64,000 nucleotides of DNA from NCBI RefSeq assembly GCF_014695585.1, contig NZ_JACJON010000040.1, positions 62,001 to 126,000 on the forward strand, read 5' to 3'. The notes beneath the pieces are model-generated. The model was not told the origin of the DNA and searched no databases. It worked only from the letters and a program-made list of their open reading frames with translations. Shown here piece by piece: positions 36,145 to 46,312 of the stretch. The position numbers were made by a program, and so were the translations under genes. The DNA comes from Microcoleus sp. FACHB-831. GTDB lineage: Bacteria; Cyanobacteriota; Cyanobacteriia; Cyanobacteriales; FACHB-T130. Every line of letters starts with the position of its first letter. Positions within the stretch are counted from its first letter, which is position 1.

Positions 36145-37092
36145 TCAACTTTGTTTTGCCGCCTTTTCATGTGGCAAAGTTATGCCTAGCCGCTTCTGCA
36201 AGGCTTCAATTACCTCCTCAGCAGACTTTAGGCCAAAGTTTTTAATTTCTAGCAAATCCTCTTGGGTGTAATCCCGCAAGTCTGCTACCGTGTTAATTTG
36301 GGCACGCTTTAGACAGTTGTAAGCTCTCACCGAAAGCTGCAATTCTTCAATTGGAATCTGGCTTGTGGGGTCTTCATCATCTGTATAGTCGTCTTTCATC
36401 GACTCTAAGGTGATTTCTTTGAGAGGATTAAACAGATCCACCACTATGCTGGCGGCTTGACTAAGTGCCTCTTGAGGACTAATGCTGCCATTTGTCCAAA
36501 TTTCCAAAATCAGCCTATCTCTTTCGAGAGAACCATCAATTCTGGCATCTTCAACGCTGTAATTTACCTTATGCACTGGCATAAATACAGCATCTATCTG
36601 GAGGAAGTCCACAGCTGTGGCTTCATCGCGTCCCCGTTCTACAGCTCGATAACCTTTGCCTTTGTCAACGCGGAACTCCATTTCCAGCGTTGCTCCCTCA
36701 GCTAGTGTTGCCACATATTGCGAGGGAGAAACCACCTCTACTTCGGATGGCAAATCAAATCTTTCGGCTGTTACGGTTGCCGGGCCTTTTACCAGAAGCC
36801 TACCAATTTGGTGTTGCGAGGTATGGCTTTTGAGAACAATTTCCTTCATGTTCAGCAAAATTTCCAGAACATCCTCTCGCACCCCCTTTATTGTGGCAAA
36901 CTCATGGTTAACCCCCGCAATGCGAACCGCTGTCACCGCTGACCCTTCCAGGTTGGACAGCAGAACCCGCCTCAGCGCGTTGCCCACGGTCGTGCCTTGA
37001 CCGCGTTCGAGAGGCTCCAGGACAAATTTGCTATATTGACTCTGATTCTTCTCAGTCTTGGACTCTACACACTCGATCTGAAACTGCGCCAC
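36145..37092 (-). CDS. rpoA: RNA polymerase subunit alpha
   Basis: 315 residues from a GTG start at 37092, which reads (V)AQFQIECVESKTEKNQSQYS as in other cyanobacteria and has AAGGGAGG at proper distance upstream; an ATG 45 bases further up gives a non-conserved extension. The N-terminal domain assembles beta and beta-prime (VLEPLERGQGTTVGNALRRV). The C-terminal domain (about 240-305: CLKRAQINTVADLRDYTQED) contacts UP elements and activators. It lies between rpsK and rplQ. Confidence 0.96.
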   Translation of the reverse strand: MAQFQIECVESKTEKNQSQYSKFVLEPLERGQGTTVGNALRRVLLSNLEGSAVTAVRIAGVNHEFATIKGVREDVLEILLNMKEIVLKSHTSQHQIGRLLVKGPATVTAERFDLPSEVEVVSPSQYVATLAEGATLEMEFRVDKGKGYRAVERGRDEATAVDFLQIDAVFMPVHKVNYSVEDARIDGSLERDRLILEIWTNGSISPQEALSQAASIVVDLFNPLKEITLESMKDDYTDDEDPTSQIPIEELQLSVRAYNCLKRAQINTVADLRDYTQEDLLEIKNFGLKSAEEVIEALQKRLGITLPHEKAAKQS

Positions 37093-37296
37093 GGAGTGAC
37101 CTCCCTTGTTCATAAGACCCCTGGAAAGCACCTTCACGCCTTCCCAACGTTGCTCGATGCAAATTTGCCTAATTTAGATGACAATCCCTACGCACTAACT
37201 TTTTTAGATTTAGCTCATAGGCTGCGAACAGTATTAACCGCCGGGATCGTACTCCAACCGACACTTTTTTCCGCCGAGCCGAAAGTAAAATTGTCC

Positions 37297-37689
37297 CTAG
37301 ACTCGACGCCGCTTGGGTGGACGGCAGCCGTTGTGGGGAATTGGCGTCACATCGCGGATCATAGTAATTTCCAGATTTGCTCCTTGCAGCGCCCGAATTG
37401 CTGTTTCTCGACCTGCTCCAGGTCCACTTACCATTACTTCTACCTGCCGCATTCCCTGATCTACAGCTCTTCGAGCAGCACTTTCGGCGGCTGTCTGAGC
37501 CGCAAAAGGCGTTCCTTTCTTAGCTCCTTTAAAGCCGCTAGAGCCGCTGGATGCCCAGGAAATAACGTCACCATTTATGTCAGAAATTGTGACAATAGTG
37601 TTGTTAAACGTAGACTGTATGAATGCTACTCCGTTGGGTACGTTGCGTTTTTGCTTTTTTGCACCAGTTTTCTTAGTTGGTCGCGCCAT
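37297..37689 (-). CDS. rpsK: Ribosomal protein uS11
   Basis: 130 residues. HIQSTFNNT-type start ([20 protein letters not shown]), [19 protein letters not shown] and the C-terminal [16 protein letters not shown] identify uS11, part of the 30S platform next to the E-site mRNA. The basic N-terminus ([14 protein letters not shown]) is normal. Between rpsM and rpoA. Confidence 0.97.
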   Translation of the reverse strand: MARPTKKTGAKKQKRNVPNGVAFIQSTFNNTIVTISDINGDVISWASSGSSGFKGAKKGTPFAAQTAAESAARRAVDQGMRQVEVMVSGPGAGRETAIRALQGANLEITMIRDVTPIPHNGCRPPKRRRV

Positions 37690-37740
37690 GTCGGTCTATT
37701 TGACTGTAGTGATAATTGGTTTGCAGCAATTCGATTGGAT

Positions 37741-37824
37741 ATTGGAGATTTTAGATTTTAAATTTAGTCAAAATCTAAAATCCTCGGAGGCGGAGAATCC
37801 CGACCTCCGCAAAATCCACAATTG
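37741..37824. repeat. Heptamer repeats around a GGCGGAG hairpin (rpsM-rpsK spacer)
   Basis: GATTTTAGATTTTA units on one side and AAAATCTAAAATCC on the other, enclosing GGAGGCGGAG...CCTCCGC, then AAAATCC again. It closely resembles the element at 21531-21599. Confidence 0.75.
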
Positions 37825-37832
37825 AAACACAG

Positions 37833-38216
37833 TTATTTAGGCCCTGGAGCCTTTCTCTTGCCAGCAACAGTAAGGCGTCTGCCACGTCTGGTTCGCGCAT
37901 TTGTGCGCGTCCTCTGTCCGCGCACGGGCAAGCCCATGCGGTGACGGCGGCCACGATATGTACCAATGTCAACTAGGCGCTTGATGTTTATTGACTCCAA
38001 GCGCCTAAGATCTCCTTCTACCTCATAGTTGGTTTCTACCGCTTCTCGCAGGGCGGCTACTTGAGGATCGGTTAAGTCTTTTACCCTGATATCGGGATTA
38101 ACCCCTGTTGTCGCCAAAATTTCCTGAGACCGTGATAGCCCGATTCCATAAATGTATGTCAGACCGATCTCTACGCGCTTTTCGCGGGGAAGGTCTACCC
38201 CAGCAATCCGTGCCAC
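37833..38216 (-). CDS. rpsM: Ribosomal protein uS13
   Basis: 127 residues: [40 protein letters not shown] and [18 protein letters not shown]. uS13 is in the 30S head and forms the B1 bridges with uL5; its basic tail touches P-site tRNA. rpmJ is upstream, rpsK downstream. The 200-base upstream spacer has GACTTTA heptamers. Confidence 0.97.
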   Translation of the reverse strand: MARIAGVDLPREKRVEIGLTYIYGIGLSRSQEILATTGVNPDIRVKDLTDPQVAALREAVETNYEVEGDLRRLESINIKRLVDIGTYRGRRHRMGLPVRGQRTRTNARTRRGRRLTVAGKRKAPGPK

Positions 38217-38256
38217 GCTTTTTGTCTCCCTCTTATGCGTTGAATGCTAAATTTTT

Positions 38257-38300
38257 TGACTTTAGACTTTAGACTTTAAACTTTACAATTTAGACTTTGG
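38257..38300. repeat. GACTTTA heptamers (rpmJ-rpsM spacer)
   Basis: GACTTTAGACTTTAGACTTT in tandem, then degenerate copies. The same unit forms the terminator at 54016-54048. Confidence 0.75.
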
Positions 38301-38418
38301 TTTTTATACCATTAACTGTCTATAATCGATTGTTTGCAGTCTACCCTCACCTCTAGGATGAATAGGGTCAGTCTATAGTTTTTCGTCCCTAGTCACTTGT
38401 GTGTTGTGGTTGAACGAG

Positions 38419-38532
38419 TTATCCTTGGCGTTGCTTGTGTTTTGGGTTAGCACAAATCACCATAACTCGTCCGCGCCGCCGAATAACTCGGCATTTCTCA
38501 CAAATTTTACGAACAGATGCTCGAACTTTCAT
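38419..38532 (-). CDS. rpmJ: Ribosomal protein bL36
   Basis: 37-residue protein reading [20 protein letters not shown], then [17 protein letters not shown]. It keeps the zinc site (Cys11, Cys14, Cys27, His32), so it is the C plus form, in contrast to the zinc-free bL31 in this cluster. It helps organise 23S rRNA near the GTPase-associated region. Between infA and rpsM, the standard place. Confidence 0.97.
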   Translation of the reverse strand: MKVRASVRKICEKCRVIRRRGRVMVICANPKHKQRQG

Positions 38533-38635
38533 GCCTCTCCTGGCAATACTGCAAGCTCAGTATTATATCATTTTTTGCTTGTGTTTGTCAGTAAATTGGA
38601 ATTGAGTAATTTAATTAGATAAGCTTTTTTTAAAC

Positions 38636-38860
38636 CTATTTCTTGCGTAGACGGTAAGTGATTCTGCCTTTGGTTAAGTCATAGGGTGTCAGTTCAACTT
38701 TGACGCGATCGCCTGGGAGAATTTTGATGTAATTCCGGCGTATTTTACCGGAAATATGGGCTAAAACATTAAACCCATTATCCAAATCAACACGAAACAT
38801 AGCGTTGGGCAGCGATTCTGTCACCGTGCCTTCCATTTCGATTAAATCTTGTTTAGCCAA
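38636..38860 (-). CDS. infA: Translation initiation factor IF-1
   Basis: 74-residue OB-fold protein: [62 protein letters not shown]-1 occupies the 30S A-site during initiation. Located between adk and rpmJ, as in other cyanobacteria. The 200-base upstream gap to adk shows no gene. Confidence 0.97.
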   Translation of the reverse strand: MAKQDLIEMEGTVTESLPNAMFRVDLDNGFNVLAHISGKIRRNYIKILPGDRVKVELTPYDLTKGRITYRLRKK

Positions 38861-39059
38861 TTTGTCTTTTCCTCAATTAGTACTTGTTTGCTGAAGTTCA
38901 CTCAGCTGTTCCCAACCCTTTACTTCACGAACGGTATGTTAATCAAGGGGTGGCTTAACATATTTTATCAAATATTTATTCCCAAGCAGGTGAGAGACTT
39001 AACTCCTAGTCATCTCACCTAGAGCTGTGACTAACCCCGTACAGATTAAGGAAGGGTAG

Positions 39060-39626
39060 TTAAAGAGCGATCAGCTCTTTAAGAGTGGTTGTAACTTCAT
39101 TAAGGGAGCGATCGCCATCCACCGATACCAAAATTTGGCGATCGCTGTAGTAATCAATTAAAGGAGCAGTCTGCTGACGATATACTTCCAAACGGTGGCT
39201 AATAACCTCCGGCGTATCATCCGCTCTTCCTTCCTTACGCGCCCGTCCCAGCATCCGCTCAACTAGAACTTCGTCCGCTACTTCCATGTTGACTACGCGA
39301 TCGCAGCCTTGACTCATTTCCCGCAACAGGTTGTCCAAAAAATTAGCTTGGTTAACGTTACGTGGAAAGCCATCTAGTATCCACCCAGCTTTAGCATCTG
39401 GCTGATTTAGACGTTCCCGTATCAAATCCAAAATCAAATCATCCGGAACCAACTCGCCGCGATCCATGTAGGACTTTGCTTTCAGACCCAGAGGCGTACC
39501 TTCAGCCTTGGCATTGCGTAAAATGTCACCAGTGGAAATATGAGGAATTTCGCAAACATCAGCCAGTATTTTGGCTTGCGTTCCTTTCCCTGCCCCTGGA
39601 GGTCCCAAAAATATCAATCGTGTCAC
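39060..39626 (-). CDS. adk: Adenylate kinase (short lid)
   Basis: Interconverts ATP, ADP and AMP. 188 residues: P-loop [21 protein letters not shown] site [37 protein letters not shown], and lid [18 protein letters not shown]. The lid is short, without the zinc-finger insertion, typical of cyanobacteria. Between secY and infA; both flanking spacers contain GTTAGTT heptamers. Confidence 0.97.
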   Translation of the reverse strand: MTRLIFLGPPGAGKGTQAKILADVCEIPHISTGDILRNAKAEGTPLGLKAKSYMDRGELVPDDLILDLIRERLNQPDAKAGWILDGFPRNVNQANFLDNLLREMSQGCDRVVNMEVADEVLVERMLGRARKEGRADDTPEVISHRLEVYRQQTAPLIDYYSDRQILVSVDGDRSLNEVTTTLKELIAL

Positions 39627-39735
39627 TTGTCGCTTGTCCTTTGTTAGTTGTTAGTTGGGTAAAGGCTAAGCATTGCGGCAATTAAATTTTGGTATGAGCC
39701 GCTAAATATTTGTCGCGCAACGCCTGCCACCCTTA

Positions 39736-39800
39736 CAGTTGTTAGTTGTTAGTTGTTATTCGCCACTACCCACTAACAAAAACTACTAACCCCTAACCAC
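39736..39800. repeat. TTGTTAG heptamers facing CACTAAC-type units (secY-adk spacer)
   Basis: Three TTGTTAG copies are followed by CCACTAAC, AACTACTAACC and CCTAACC, the complementary orientation; a smaller TTGTTAG pair lies at 39641-39658. Confidence 0.75.
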
Positions 39801-39810
39801 TGAGCGCCGC

Positions 39811-41157
39811 CTACTGTTTGACCATTCCTTCGTAGCGCTGCGAGATAACGTAAGTTTGAATTTGTTTGGCTGTATCAATTGCGACGCCAACCAGAATCAA
39901 TAAAGAAGTAGCTGCCAAACCCCTAAATGTCGTTACACGGATGACTCCTTCGATAGCTGTTGGGATGATGGCCACCAAACCCAAAAATATAGCACCCAAG
40001 AACGTCAGGCGATTCAATACGCGCTCCACATAGTCAGTAGTGGCTTTACCCGGACGAATTCCGGGAATGCTTGCTCCCATCTTCTTCAGGTTCTGCGACA
40101 AATCGACTGGGTTAACAATCAGCGAGGAGTAGAAATAGCTGAAGAACACAATCAATACTAGGTAAACCGTTGCATATATCCAGGGTGTCTGACCGTTTGG
40201 GTTCAAATAATTACTAGAAACCTGGACTATAACTTGATGGAGATTCGCTACTACTTCATTTTTGCTGTTCTTTGTAACCTGTTCTAAAAAACTAGGTAGA
40301 ACTAGGACTGAAGATGCAAAAATAATGGGCATAACTCCACCTTGGTTTAGCCGCAGCGGCAGATAGCTATTGCGCTCCCGATATAGACGACGACCTACCT
40401 GACGGCGTGCAGAAACAATAGGAATTCGTCTGGTTCCTTCTTGCACAAAGACAATCCCCACAATCATGATGAGGAAAACCAGTAGCAGGATAATTACCCT
40501 ACCCACGAACTCGCGATCGCTGTTCTGAGCCTGTTCGATAGTTTTGCCCAGAGATGTGGGCAGAGTAGCAACAATATTTAGAAAAATCAACAAGGATGCG
40601 CCGTTACCAATCCCTCGCTCTGTAATCAGCTCCGACACCCACATAACAAACATGGATCCTGCTGTCAGAGCCAGCGCTGTTGAAGCAACAAATAACGGTC
40701 CTCCGCCATTTATTGCATACCGCTGTAGCAAGGTAGTGGTAATAACACCACTTTGAATTACGGCCCAAACCAGCGATACATACCGAGTTATCTGAGAAAT
40801 TTTTCGCCGTCCTGCCTCACCTTCATCCTTCTGCAATTTTTCCAAAGAGGGGATGGCCGCAGTCAAAAGCTGGATAATGATGGAGGCATTAATATATGGC
40901 AAAATTCCCAGAGCAAAAATGCCCACAGCGGAGAGGCCGCCTCCAGAGAAAATGTCTAAAAAACCAACCAGTTGGTTAGTTTGAAGATCTTGCCCTAGCT
41001 GAGCGCGGTTAATTCCGGGGACTGGTATATGAATGCCAAGGCGAATCAAAATTAGCAAGCCGATGGTGACAAGCAGCCGACCGCGAAGGCCAGCTGCTTG
41101 AGCCATCTGCATAAAAGTCTCTTGAGCTGTTGGGGCTTTGTCTCGACTTACGACCAT
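39811..41157 (-). CDS. secY: Preprotein translocase subunit SecY
   Basis: 448 residues and about ten membrane helices, the core of the protein-export channel, used both in plasma and thylakoid membranes. Conserved stretches are LLILIRLGIHIPVPGINRAQ, SIIIQLLTAAIPSLEKLQKD, RRIPIVSARRQVGRRLYRER and RPGKATTDYVERVLNRLTFL. An internal ATG near residue 16 (MQMAQAAG) is a possible alternative start. Located between rplO and adk. Confidence 0.97.
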   Translation of the reverse strand: MVVSRDKAPTAQETFMQMAQAAGLRGRLLVTIGLLILIRLGIHIPVPGINRAQLGQDLQTNQLVGFLDIFSGGGLSAVGIFALGILPYINASIIIQLLTAAIPSLEKLQKDEGEAGRRKISQITRYVSLVWAVIQSGVITTTLLQRYAINGGGPLFVASTALALTAGSMFVMWVSELITERGIGNGASLLIFLNIVATLPTSLGKTIEQAQNSDREFVGRVIILLLVFLIMIVGIVFVQEGTRRIPIVSARRQVGRRLYRERNSYLPLRLNQGGVMPIIFASSVLVLPSFLEQVTKNSKNEVVANLHQVIVQVSSNYLNPNGQTPWIYATVYLVLIVFFSYFYSSLIVNPVDLSQNLKKMGASIPGIRPGKATTDYVERVLNRLTFLGAIFLGLVAIIPTAIEGVIRVTTFRGLAATSLLILVGVAIDTAKQIQTYVISQRYEGMVKQ

Positions 41158-41219
41158 TAAGGAATACCTCGCACAAAAGGAGTCATTAGTAAGCAGCCAT
41201 TAATCAGCACTCTTCAGTC

Positions 41220-41244
41220 AAAAGCCAGATTAATTCTGGCTTTT
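41220..41244. other. Hairpin in the rplO-secY spacer
   Basis: AAAAGCCAGA TTAAT TCTGGCTTTT forms a perfect 10-bp stem followed by T on the plus strand and preceded by an A run, so it could work as a partial terminator or processing site within the operon. Confidence 0.55.
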
Positions 41245-41280
41245 TGCTGATAAATTCTGACTTATGGCTTACTTTTGTCT

Positions 41281-41751
41281 TCATTCTGGCTTCTGGCTTG
41301 CAGACTCCTCGATTACTTCACAGCTCCCACCCGCTGCCTCAATCTTGTTGCGAGCACCAGCGGTGAAAGCAGCTGCTTTCACGTTCAGACTCACATTTAG
41401 ATCTCCGTCACCAAGAATCTTGAGAGGGCCATCATTTGTTGTAATAATTTTGGCCTTTATCAACGAAGCTAGGGTAACATCTGTATTAGCCGGGAGTGAA
41501 GCCAGCTTACCTACGTTGATCGTAGTGTATTGTTTGCGATTGATGACAGTAAAGTGCTTTAACTTGGGCAGACGCCGATACAGCGGAAGTTGACCCCCTT
41601 CAAAGCCAGGGCGCGTACCTGCCCCCGATCTCGACTTTTGTCCGCGCATCCCTAAACCTGCGCTGGCACCTTGACCTGCTGCAATACCCCTACCTACACG
41701 GCGGCGGCGCTTTGTTGAGCCTTTTTTAGGCTGAAGATTATCTAATTTCAT
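41281..41751 (-). CDS. rplO: Ribosomal protein uL15
   Basis: 156 residues. [40 protein letters not shown] and [12 protein letters not shown] are the family's Gly/Arg-rich N-terminal extension that threads into 23S rRNA. In most bacteria rpmD (uL30) lies just before it; cyanobacteria lack uL30 and no such frame is present here. The upstream spacer is a long heptamer array. Confidence 0.97.
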   Translation of the reverse strand: MKLDNLQPKKGSTKRRRRVGRGIAAGQGASAGLGMRGQKSRSGAGTRPGFEGGQLPLYRRLPKLKHFTVINRKQYTTINVGKLASLPANTDVTLASLIKAKIITTNDGPLKILGDGDLNVSLNVKAAAFTAGARNKIEAAGGSCEVIEESASQKPE

Positions 41752-41762
41752 GTCTTTTTCCT

Positions 41763-41859
41763 TTGTTAGTTGTTAGTTGTTAGTTGTTAGTTGTTTAGTG
41801 TTGGTTATTAGCCATCTTTACCTATTACCTACTAACTACTAACTACTAACTACTAACCA
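41763..41859. repeat. TTGTTAG array facing CTACTAA array (rpsE-rplO spacer)
   Basis: Four to five TTGTTAG units, a short unique centre, then four ACTACTA units in complementary sense. The spacer can fold on itself along most of its length. Confidence 0.82.
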
Positions 41860-42423
41860 TTAAGCGTATAGGTTTTCGATGGAAATGCCACGTTCTTCAG
41901 CCACATCAGCAAATGTGCGTAGTGTGGAAAGGGCATTAACGGCAGCTCTAGCGTTGTTCAATGGATTATTTGAACCCAACTGTTTGGCCAAAATATTGCG
42001 AACACCAGCTAATTCCAGCACCGTTCGCACTGCTCCACCTGCAATAACCCCAGTTCCAGGTGCGGCGGGGCGCATCATTACTTTTGCACCTCCACCATCA
42101 CCGTTAATTGGATGGGGAATGGAATTGGACTTAGTTAAAGGAACATCAATTAAGTGCTTTTTGCCGTCTGCGACGCCTTTGCGTACTGCCCCAATAACAT
42201 CGCTAGCTTTACCGACTCCAACACCCACCTGCCCACGTTCGTTACCAACGACAACGATCGCACGGAAGCTGAGTTTTTTTCCACCTTTAACAACCTTGCT
42301 GACGCGACGTATTTGGATCACGCGCTCTTGAAAGGTGCTTTCCTTTTCTTTGCGGGCAGAGCTTTTGCGACGCTCTTTGCCCTGGCTTTTGTCTTTATCT
42401 CTAGGAGTGCGATTTGCGTCCAT
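41860..42423 (-). CDS. rpsE: Ribosomal protein uS5
   Basis: 187 residues. After a basic N-terminal extension (about 30 residues, [18 protein letters not shown]), the core shows [40 protein letters not shown] and [20 protein letters not shown]. uS5 helps decoding accuracy and mRNA unwinding. Its start overlaps the rplR stop by one base (TAATG). Confidence 0.97.
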   Translation of the reverse strand: MDANRTPRDKDKSQGKERRKSSARKEKESTFQERVIQIRRVSKVVKGGKKLSFRAIVVVGNERGQVGVGVGKASDVIGAVRKGVADGKKHLIDVPLTKSNSIPHPINGDGGGAKVMMRPAAPGTGVIAGGAVRTVLELAGVRNILAKQLGSNNPLNNARAAVNALSTLRTFADVAEERGISIENLYA

Positions 42424-42785
42424 TAGAAATCTAAACCAGCTTCTCGAGCTGCCTCCGCTAAAGCTTTTACGCGACCGTGGTATAAGTTGCCGCCCCGGTC
42501 AAAGACGACTTTTTGAATTCCTTGCTCGAGCGATCGCTGTGCAATCAACTTGCCCACCTGGGCTGATGCTTCACAGCTTGCTCCCGTTGTTAATTGCGAC
42601 TTTACCTCTGGTTCCAGAGTGGAGGCAGCAGCCAAAGTATGCTGCTTTTGGTCGTCAATAACCTGGGCATAAATGTGCTGGTTCGAGCGAAACACTGCTA
42701 GCCTTGGACGGTCTGCTGTCCCGTCTACCTTGCCGCGCACCCGCCGATGTCGAATCCGAATTGATTCTCTACGACTAACCTTCAT
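42423..42785 (-). CDS. rplR: Ribosomal protein uL18
   Basis: 120 residues: [40 protein letters not shown], and the C-terminal [20 protein letters not shown]. It binds 5S rRNA in the central protuberance together with uL5. Two bases separate it from rplF and it overlaps rpsE. Confidence 0.97.
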   Translation of the reverse strand: MKVSRRESIRIRHRRVRGKVDGTADRPRLAVFRSNQHIYAQVIDDQKQHTLAAASTLEPEVKSQLTTGASCEASAQVGKLIAQRSLEQGIQKVVFDRGGNLYHGRVKALAEAAREAGLDF

Positions 42786-42787
42786 AA

Positions 42788-43327
42788 TTACTTCTTACCT
42801 GCCTTACCAGCTTTACGTCTAACCACTTCACCGGCGTAGCGGATACCTTTACCCTTGTAAACTTCCGGTGGACGGACAGCACGGATTTTGGCGGCTGTGT
42901 TCCCTACGATTTCTTTATCAATGCCGCTGACAATCACGTTGGTGTTGTTTTCCACCGCCAACTGGACGCCTTCGGGGGGTTCAATTTGAACCTGGTGGCT
43001 GTAACCGACATTCAAGATCAGATTGCGGCCTTGAACCTGCGCTCTATAACCGACCCCTTGAATTTCCAAACGCCGCTGAAATCCTGTAGACACGCCTTCG
43101 ACCATGTTTGATACCAGGGTGCGAGACAAGCCGTGACGCTGGCGGGCAGGCCGGGAGTCATTTTTGGCTTTCACCAGTATGGTGGAGCCTTCCTGCTCTA
43201 CTGTCACCTCAGCTGGTAGAATCCTGGAAAGTTGACCTTTAGGACCTTTAATTGCAACTTGTTGCCCATCAATAGCAACTTCTACCTTAGCCGGGATGTT
43301 AATGGGGCGCTTGCCAATACGAGACAT
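42788..43327 (-). CDS. rplF: Ribosomal protein uL6
   Basis: 179 residues: [40 protein letters not shown], and [20 protein letters not shown]. uL6 lies at the base of the stalk near the sarcin-ricin loop. The spacer from rpsH (about 73 bases) is a self-complementary GATTTTG/CAAAATC heptamer element. Confidence 0.97.
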   Translation of the reverse strand: MSRIGKRPINIPAKVEVAIDGQQVAIKGPKGQLSRILPAEVTVEQEGSTILVKAKNDSRPARQRHGLSRTLVSNMVEGVSTGFQRRLEIQGVGYRAQVQGRNLILNVGYSHQVQIEPPEGVQLAVENNTNVIVSGIDKEIVGNTAAKIRAVRPPEVYKGKGIRYAGEVVRRKAGKAGKK

Positions 43328-43346
43328 TACTCACTACTCCTTACTA

Positions 43347-43397
43347 ATTTTGGATTTTGGATTTTGGATTTAATCTAAAATCCAAAATCTAAAATCG
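43347..43397. repeat. GATTTTG array facing CAAAATC array (rpsH-rplF spacer)
   Basis: TTTTGGATTTTGGATTTTGG, then TTTAATC, then TAAAATCCAAAATCTAAAAT: heptamers in both senses, a potential stem of about 20 bp. Confidence 0.82.
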
Positions 43398-43400
43398 GGA

Positions 43401-43802
43401 CTACCAAATGTAGCACAGCACTTCCCCACCTACACCCTGACGCCGCGCTTGACGATCCGTCATAATGCCACTGGAGGTAGAAATAATTGCAATTCCGATA
43501 CCTCCCAGCACGCGGGGTAATTCTTTGCGGTTGGAGTAAACCCGCAAACCGGGTTTGCTAACTCGCTTCAAGGCGTTAATCAGCGGTTGGCGGTTCTTGC
43601 CCTTGTATTTGAGGGTGATCGCCAAATTTCGCTTGACGCCTTCGCCAACTTCTTCAAACTCACCAATGAAGCCTTCTTCCTTGAGTACTTGGGCAATGCT
43701 GCGGGTCATTTTTGTTGCCGGTACTTCTGTTGTTTGATGCCGCGATAAACCTGCATTCCGAATGCGGGTCAGCATATCTGCAATTGTGTCGTTCGCCGCC
43801 AT
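43401..43802 (-). CDS. rpsH: Ribosomal protein uS8
   Basis: 133 residues: [40 protein letters not shown] and [20 protein letters not shown]. Binds the central domain of 16S rRNA and in many bacteria represses the spc operon by binding near rplE; whether that holds here is unknown. rpsN, which often lies between rplE and rpsH, is not present in the 23-base gap. Confidence 0.97.
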   Translation of the reverse strand: MAANDTIADMLTRIRNAGLSRHQTTEVPATKMTRSIAQVLKEEGFIGEFEEVGEGVKRNLAITLKYKGKNRQPLINALKRVSKPGLRVYSNRKELPRVLGGIGIAIISTSSGIMTDRQARRQGVGGEVLCYIW

Positions 43803-43825
43803 TGTTCCCTCTTTACTTTACTGCC

Positions 43826-44371
43826 TCAGCTATCCCGGAAGGGCATACCCATTTCTTTGAGTAAGGCGCGTCCCTCTTCGTCCGTCTTTGCCGTTGTGAT
43901 GATGGAGACATCCATGCCTCGAATTTGATCGATGCTGTCGTACTCTATTTCTGGAAAAATAAGCTGCTCTCTAATGCCTAAGCTGTAGTTTCCGTGACCG
44001 TCAAAGCTTTTCGGACTGACGCCGCGAAAGTCACGAATCCGAGGCAGTGCCAAGCTAATTAGGCGGTCGAGAAAGGCATACATCCGATCGCTTCGCAGTG
44101 TTACCATGACGCCCACTGGCATACCTTGGCGGATCTTGAAACCCGCGATCGCTTTTTTGGCTCGCGTCACTACTGGTTTTTGACCTGCGATCCGGCCAAT
44201 TTCGGTTATAGAAGATTCCAGCGCTTTGGCGTTAGAAGACGCTTCACCCAAGCCCCTGTTGATCGTAACTTTCACTACCTTCGGTACTTGATGGATGTTT
44301 GTGTATTTAAACTGCTCCATCAGTTTGGGGACAAGCGTCTCTTGATATATCGATTTCAGTCGTTGTGCCAT
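43826..44371 (-). CDS. rplE: Ribosomal protein uL5
   Basis: 181 residues: [40 protein letters not shown] and [20 protein letters not shown]. Binds 5S rRNA and contacts P-site tRNA and uS13. Between rplX and rpsH. Confidence 0.97.
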   Translation of the reverse strand: MAQRLKSIYQETLVPKLMEQFKYTNIHQVPKVVKVTINRGLGEASSNAKALESSITEIGRIAGQKPVVTRAKKAIAGFKIRQGMPVGVMVTLRSDRMYAFLDRLISLALPRIRDFRGVSPKSFDGHGNYSLGIREQLIFPEIEYDSIDQIRGMDVSIITTAKTDEEGRALLKEMGMPFRDS

Positions 44372-44477
44372 AGTTTTTTTGTTCCTCCCTGGGCTTGGTC
44401 AGGGAAATAGTTTTGCCTGTTTTTGTTGAGTTTTGAGTTACGAAAGTAATTCTAAATTCTCCACTCAAACCTCAATA

Positions 44478-44843
44478 TTATTTGTCGATGATCTCACCAG
44501 TTTTCTTCAGCATCCGCACCTTACGCCCATCTTCCGTAAAGGTGTAACAGACACGGCTGGCTACCTTCTCTTTCGTGGAATAAAGCATAACGTTTGAACT
44601 GTGGACAGGAGCCTCCAAAGTGATGATTTGGCCGGATTCTCCTTCTTGTTGAGGTTTGACGTGCTTGGTTATGATGTTAACCCCTTTGACAATCACCTTA
44701 CTGAGTTTTGGTAACGTCCGGAGGATTTCACCTACCTTGTCTTTATCTTTACCAGAAATCACCTGTACCGTATCGCCTTTTTTGACGTGCATTTTATGGC
44801 GTACAGTAGTTTTGGTTTTGGCAGTTTTATATTGTTTTGCCAT
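44478..44843 (-). CDS. rplX: Ribosomal protein uL24
   Basis: 121 residues: [20 protein letters not shown] (KOW motif), [20 protein letters not shown], and the tail [13 protein letters not shown]. It starts 50S assembly. Its start overlaps the rplN stop (TGATG). The N-terminal ~15 residues (Thr/Lys-rich) are an extension. Confidence 0.97.
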   Translation of the reverse strand: MAKQYKTAKTKTTVRHKMHVKKGDTVQVISGKDKDKVGEILRTLPKLSKVIVKGVNIITKHVKPQQEGESGQIITLEAPVHSSNVMLYSTKEKVASRVCYTFTEDGRKVRMLKKTGEIIDK

Positions 44844-45211
44844 CAGAGTACCTCGGGAGCTAAAGAAACAATTTTGGTGAAGTTCTTATCGCGCAGCTCA
44901 CGCGCAACAGGACCGAAAACGCGAGTTCCTCTGGGGTTGTTGTCTGCGTTGATAATTACGGCAGCATTGTCGTCGAAACGAATGCTCATACCGCTATCGC
45001 GGCGCATACCCTTGCGGGTGCGGACGATCACAGCTCGCACTACGTCTGATTTTTTTACCGCCATATTAGGAATAGCATCTTTGACAACGGCGATGATCAC
45101 GTCGCCAACGCCGCCATAGCGACGGTTCCCGGCACCCAAGACGCGGATGCACATCAATTTTCGTGCCCCGCTATTGTCAGCGACATTTAGGTAGGATTGG
45201 GGTTGTATCAC
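44843..45211 (-). CDS. rplN: Ribosomal protein uL14
   Basis: 122 residues: [40 protein letters not shown] and [20 protein letters not shown]. Forms intersubunit bridges B5/B8. The length is exactly that of the family. Overlaps rplX by one base. Confidence 0.97.
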   Translation of the reverse strand: MIQPQSYLNVADNSGARKLMCIRVLGAGNRRYGGVGDVIIAVVKDAIPNMAVKKSDVVRAVIVRTRKGMRRDSGMSIRFDDNAAVIINADNNPRGTRVFGPVARELRDKNFTKIVSLAPEVL

Positions 45212-45226
45212 AATTTATCTCCCTGC

Positions 45227-45293
45227 AAGATTTTGGATTTTGGATTAGTGATAATGGACTTTATTTGTAAATCCAAAATCTAAAATGCAAAAT
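45227..45293. repeat. GATTTTG array facing CAAAATC array (rpsQ-rplN spacer)
   Basis: GATTTTGGATTTTGGATTAG on one side and AAATCCAAAATCTAAAATGC on the other, with about 25 unique bases between. Confidence 0.78.
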
Positions 45294-45530
45294 TTATTTG
45301 AGGATTTCCGCAACGATCCAACGCTTGGTACGACTTAGGGGGCGCGTTTCCTGAATGCGGACGCGATCGCCCTCTTTGCACTCATTTGCCTCGTCGTGAG
45401 CTTTGTATCGCTTGGTACGCACCACAATTTTTCCGTACTTGGGGTCTGGAGAACGGTTTTCCACCGCCACTACGACTGTCTTATTCATCTTGTCGCTTAC
45501 AACCAGACCCACTCTTTCTTTAACTGGCAT
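45294..45530 (-). CDS. rpsQ: Ribosomal protein uS17
   Basis: 78 residues: [40 protein letters not shown] and [19 protein letters not shown]. Primary 16S rRNA binder of the 30S body. Six bases after rpmC. Confidence 0.97.
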   Translation of the reverse strand: MPVKERVGLVVSDKMNKTVVVAVENRSPDPKYGKIVVRTKRYKAHDEANECKEGDRVRIQETRPLSRTKRWIVAEILK

Positions 45531-45536
45531 TGGAGT

Positions 45537-45791
45537 CTACTCCTCGTCTTTTGCATCAGGTTGTGTAACGCTCTCTGTCTCAGAAGAAGCCGCAGCTTGC
45601 CGCCGCTCTCCTTCCACAGTCATCAACTGCGCCAGACGATGTTTGGCATGTTTAAACTGGTGCGGCTTTTCCAAACGTCGAGTTGCTTGCTGCATCCGCA
45701 ATTCAAACAACTGACGCTTGGCAGCTAAAATCTCATCAGCCAGTTGTGCGTCGTTTAAGTTTCTGGCATCTTCTATCTTGGGCAGAGGCAT
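45537..45791 (-). CDS. rpmC: Ribosomal protein uL29
   Basis: 84 residues, two helices: [20 protein letters not shown] and [20 protein letters not shown]. It sits at the tunnel exit beside uL23. The C-terminal ~18 residues (Ala/Ser/Glu-rich) are an extension. Three bases after rplP. Confidence 0.96.
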   Translation of the reverse strand: MPLPKIEDARNLNDAQLADEILAAKRQLFELRMQQATRRLEKPHQFKHAKHRLAQLMTVEGERRQAAASSETESVTQPDAKDEE

Positions 45792-45794
45792 AAT

Positions 45795-46214
45795 CTACGA
45801 CTGTTCCTCTTCACGAGTGATAAACTTCGTCTTAATCGGCAACTTTTGTGAAGCCAAGCGCATGGCCTCTCTCGCGGTTTCTTCGGAAACTCCGGAAATT
45901 TCAAACAACACGCGCCCCGGTTTAACTACAGCCACCCAAAACTCTGGCGAGCCTTTACCAGATCCCATCCGCGTTTCAGCAGGACGCATGGTAACGGGTT
46001 TATCCGGGAAAATGCGAATCCAGATTTTTCCACCCCGACGAATATAACGGGTCATCGCTCGACGGCTGGCTTCAATTTGGCGCGAGGTAATCCAGGCGGG
46101 TTCTGTGGACTGGAGACCAAACTCACCAAAGTTAAGGTTGTTACCGCGAGTGGCTAGGCCAGCCATACGCCCGCGCTGTTGTTTGCGGAATTTAGTTCTT
46201 CTGGGACTTAACAT
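45795..46214 (-). CDS. rplP: Ribosomal protein uL16
   Basis: 139 residues: [40 protein letters not shown] and [20 protein letters not shown]. Organises the A-site tRNA elbow region. Family length about 137. The rpsC-rplP spacer is a GGGAATT/ATTACCC heptamer array. Confidence 0.97.
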   Translation of the reverse strand: MLSPRRTKFRKQQRGRMAGLATRGNNLNFGEFGLQSTEPAWITSRQIEASRRAMTRYIRRGGKIWIRIFPDKPVTMRPAETRMGSGKGSPEFWVAVVKPGRVLFEISGVSEETAREAMRLASQKLPIKTKFITREEEQS

Positions 46215-46217
46215 GAT

Positions 46218-46306
46218 TTGGTAATTGGGAATTGGGAATTGGGAATTGAGAATTGGGAATTGGGAATTGGGTTTGTTCTTTCCTATTACCCATTACCCAT
46301 TACCGC
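46218..46306. repeat. GGGAATT array facing ATTACCC array (rpsC-rplP spacer)
   Basis: Seven GGGAATT-type units in tandem, a T-rich centre, and then three ATTACCC units. Confidence 0.82.
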
Positions 46307-46312
46307 TTCCCC

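Noticed and set aside
36997-37761. 254-codon plus-strand ORF across rpoA and rpsK
   Set aside because: Antisense shadow of two certain genes on the minus strand.
41763-41859. Heptamer arrays considered as a CRISPR array
   Set aside because: Unit is only 7 bases with no spacers; tandem repeat, not CRISPR.
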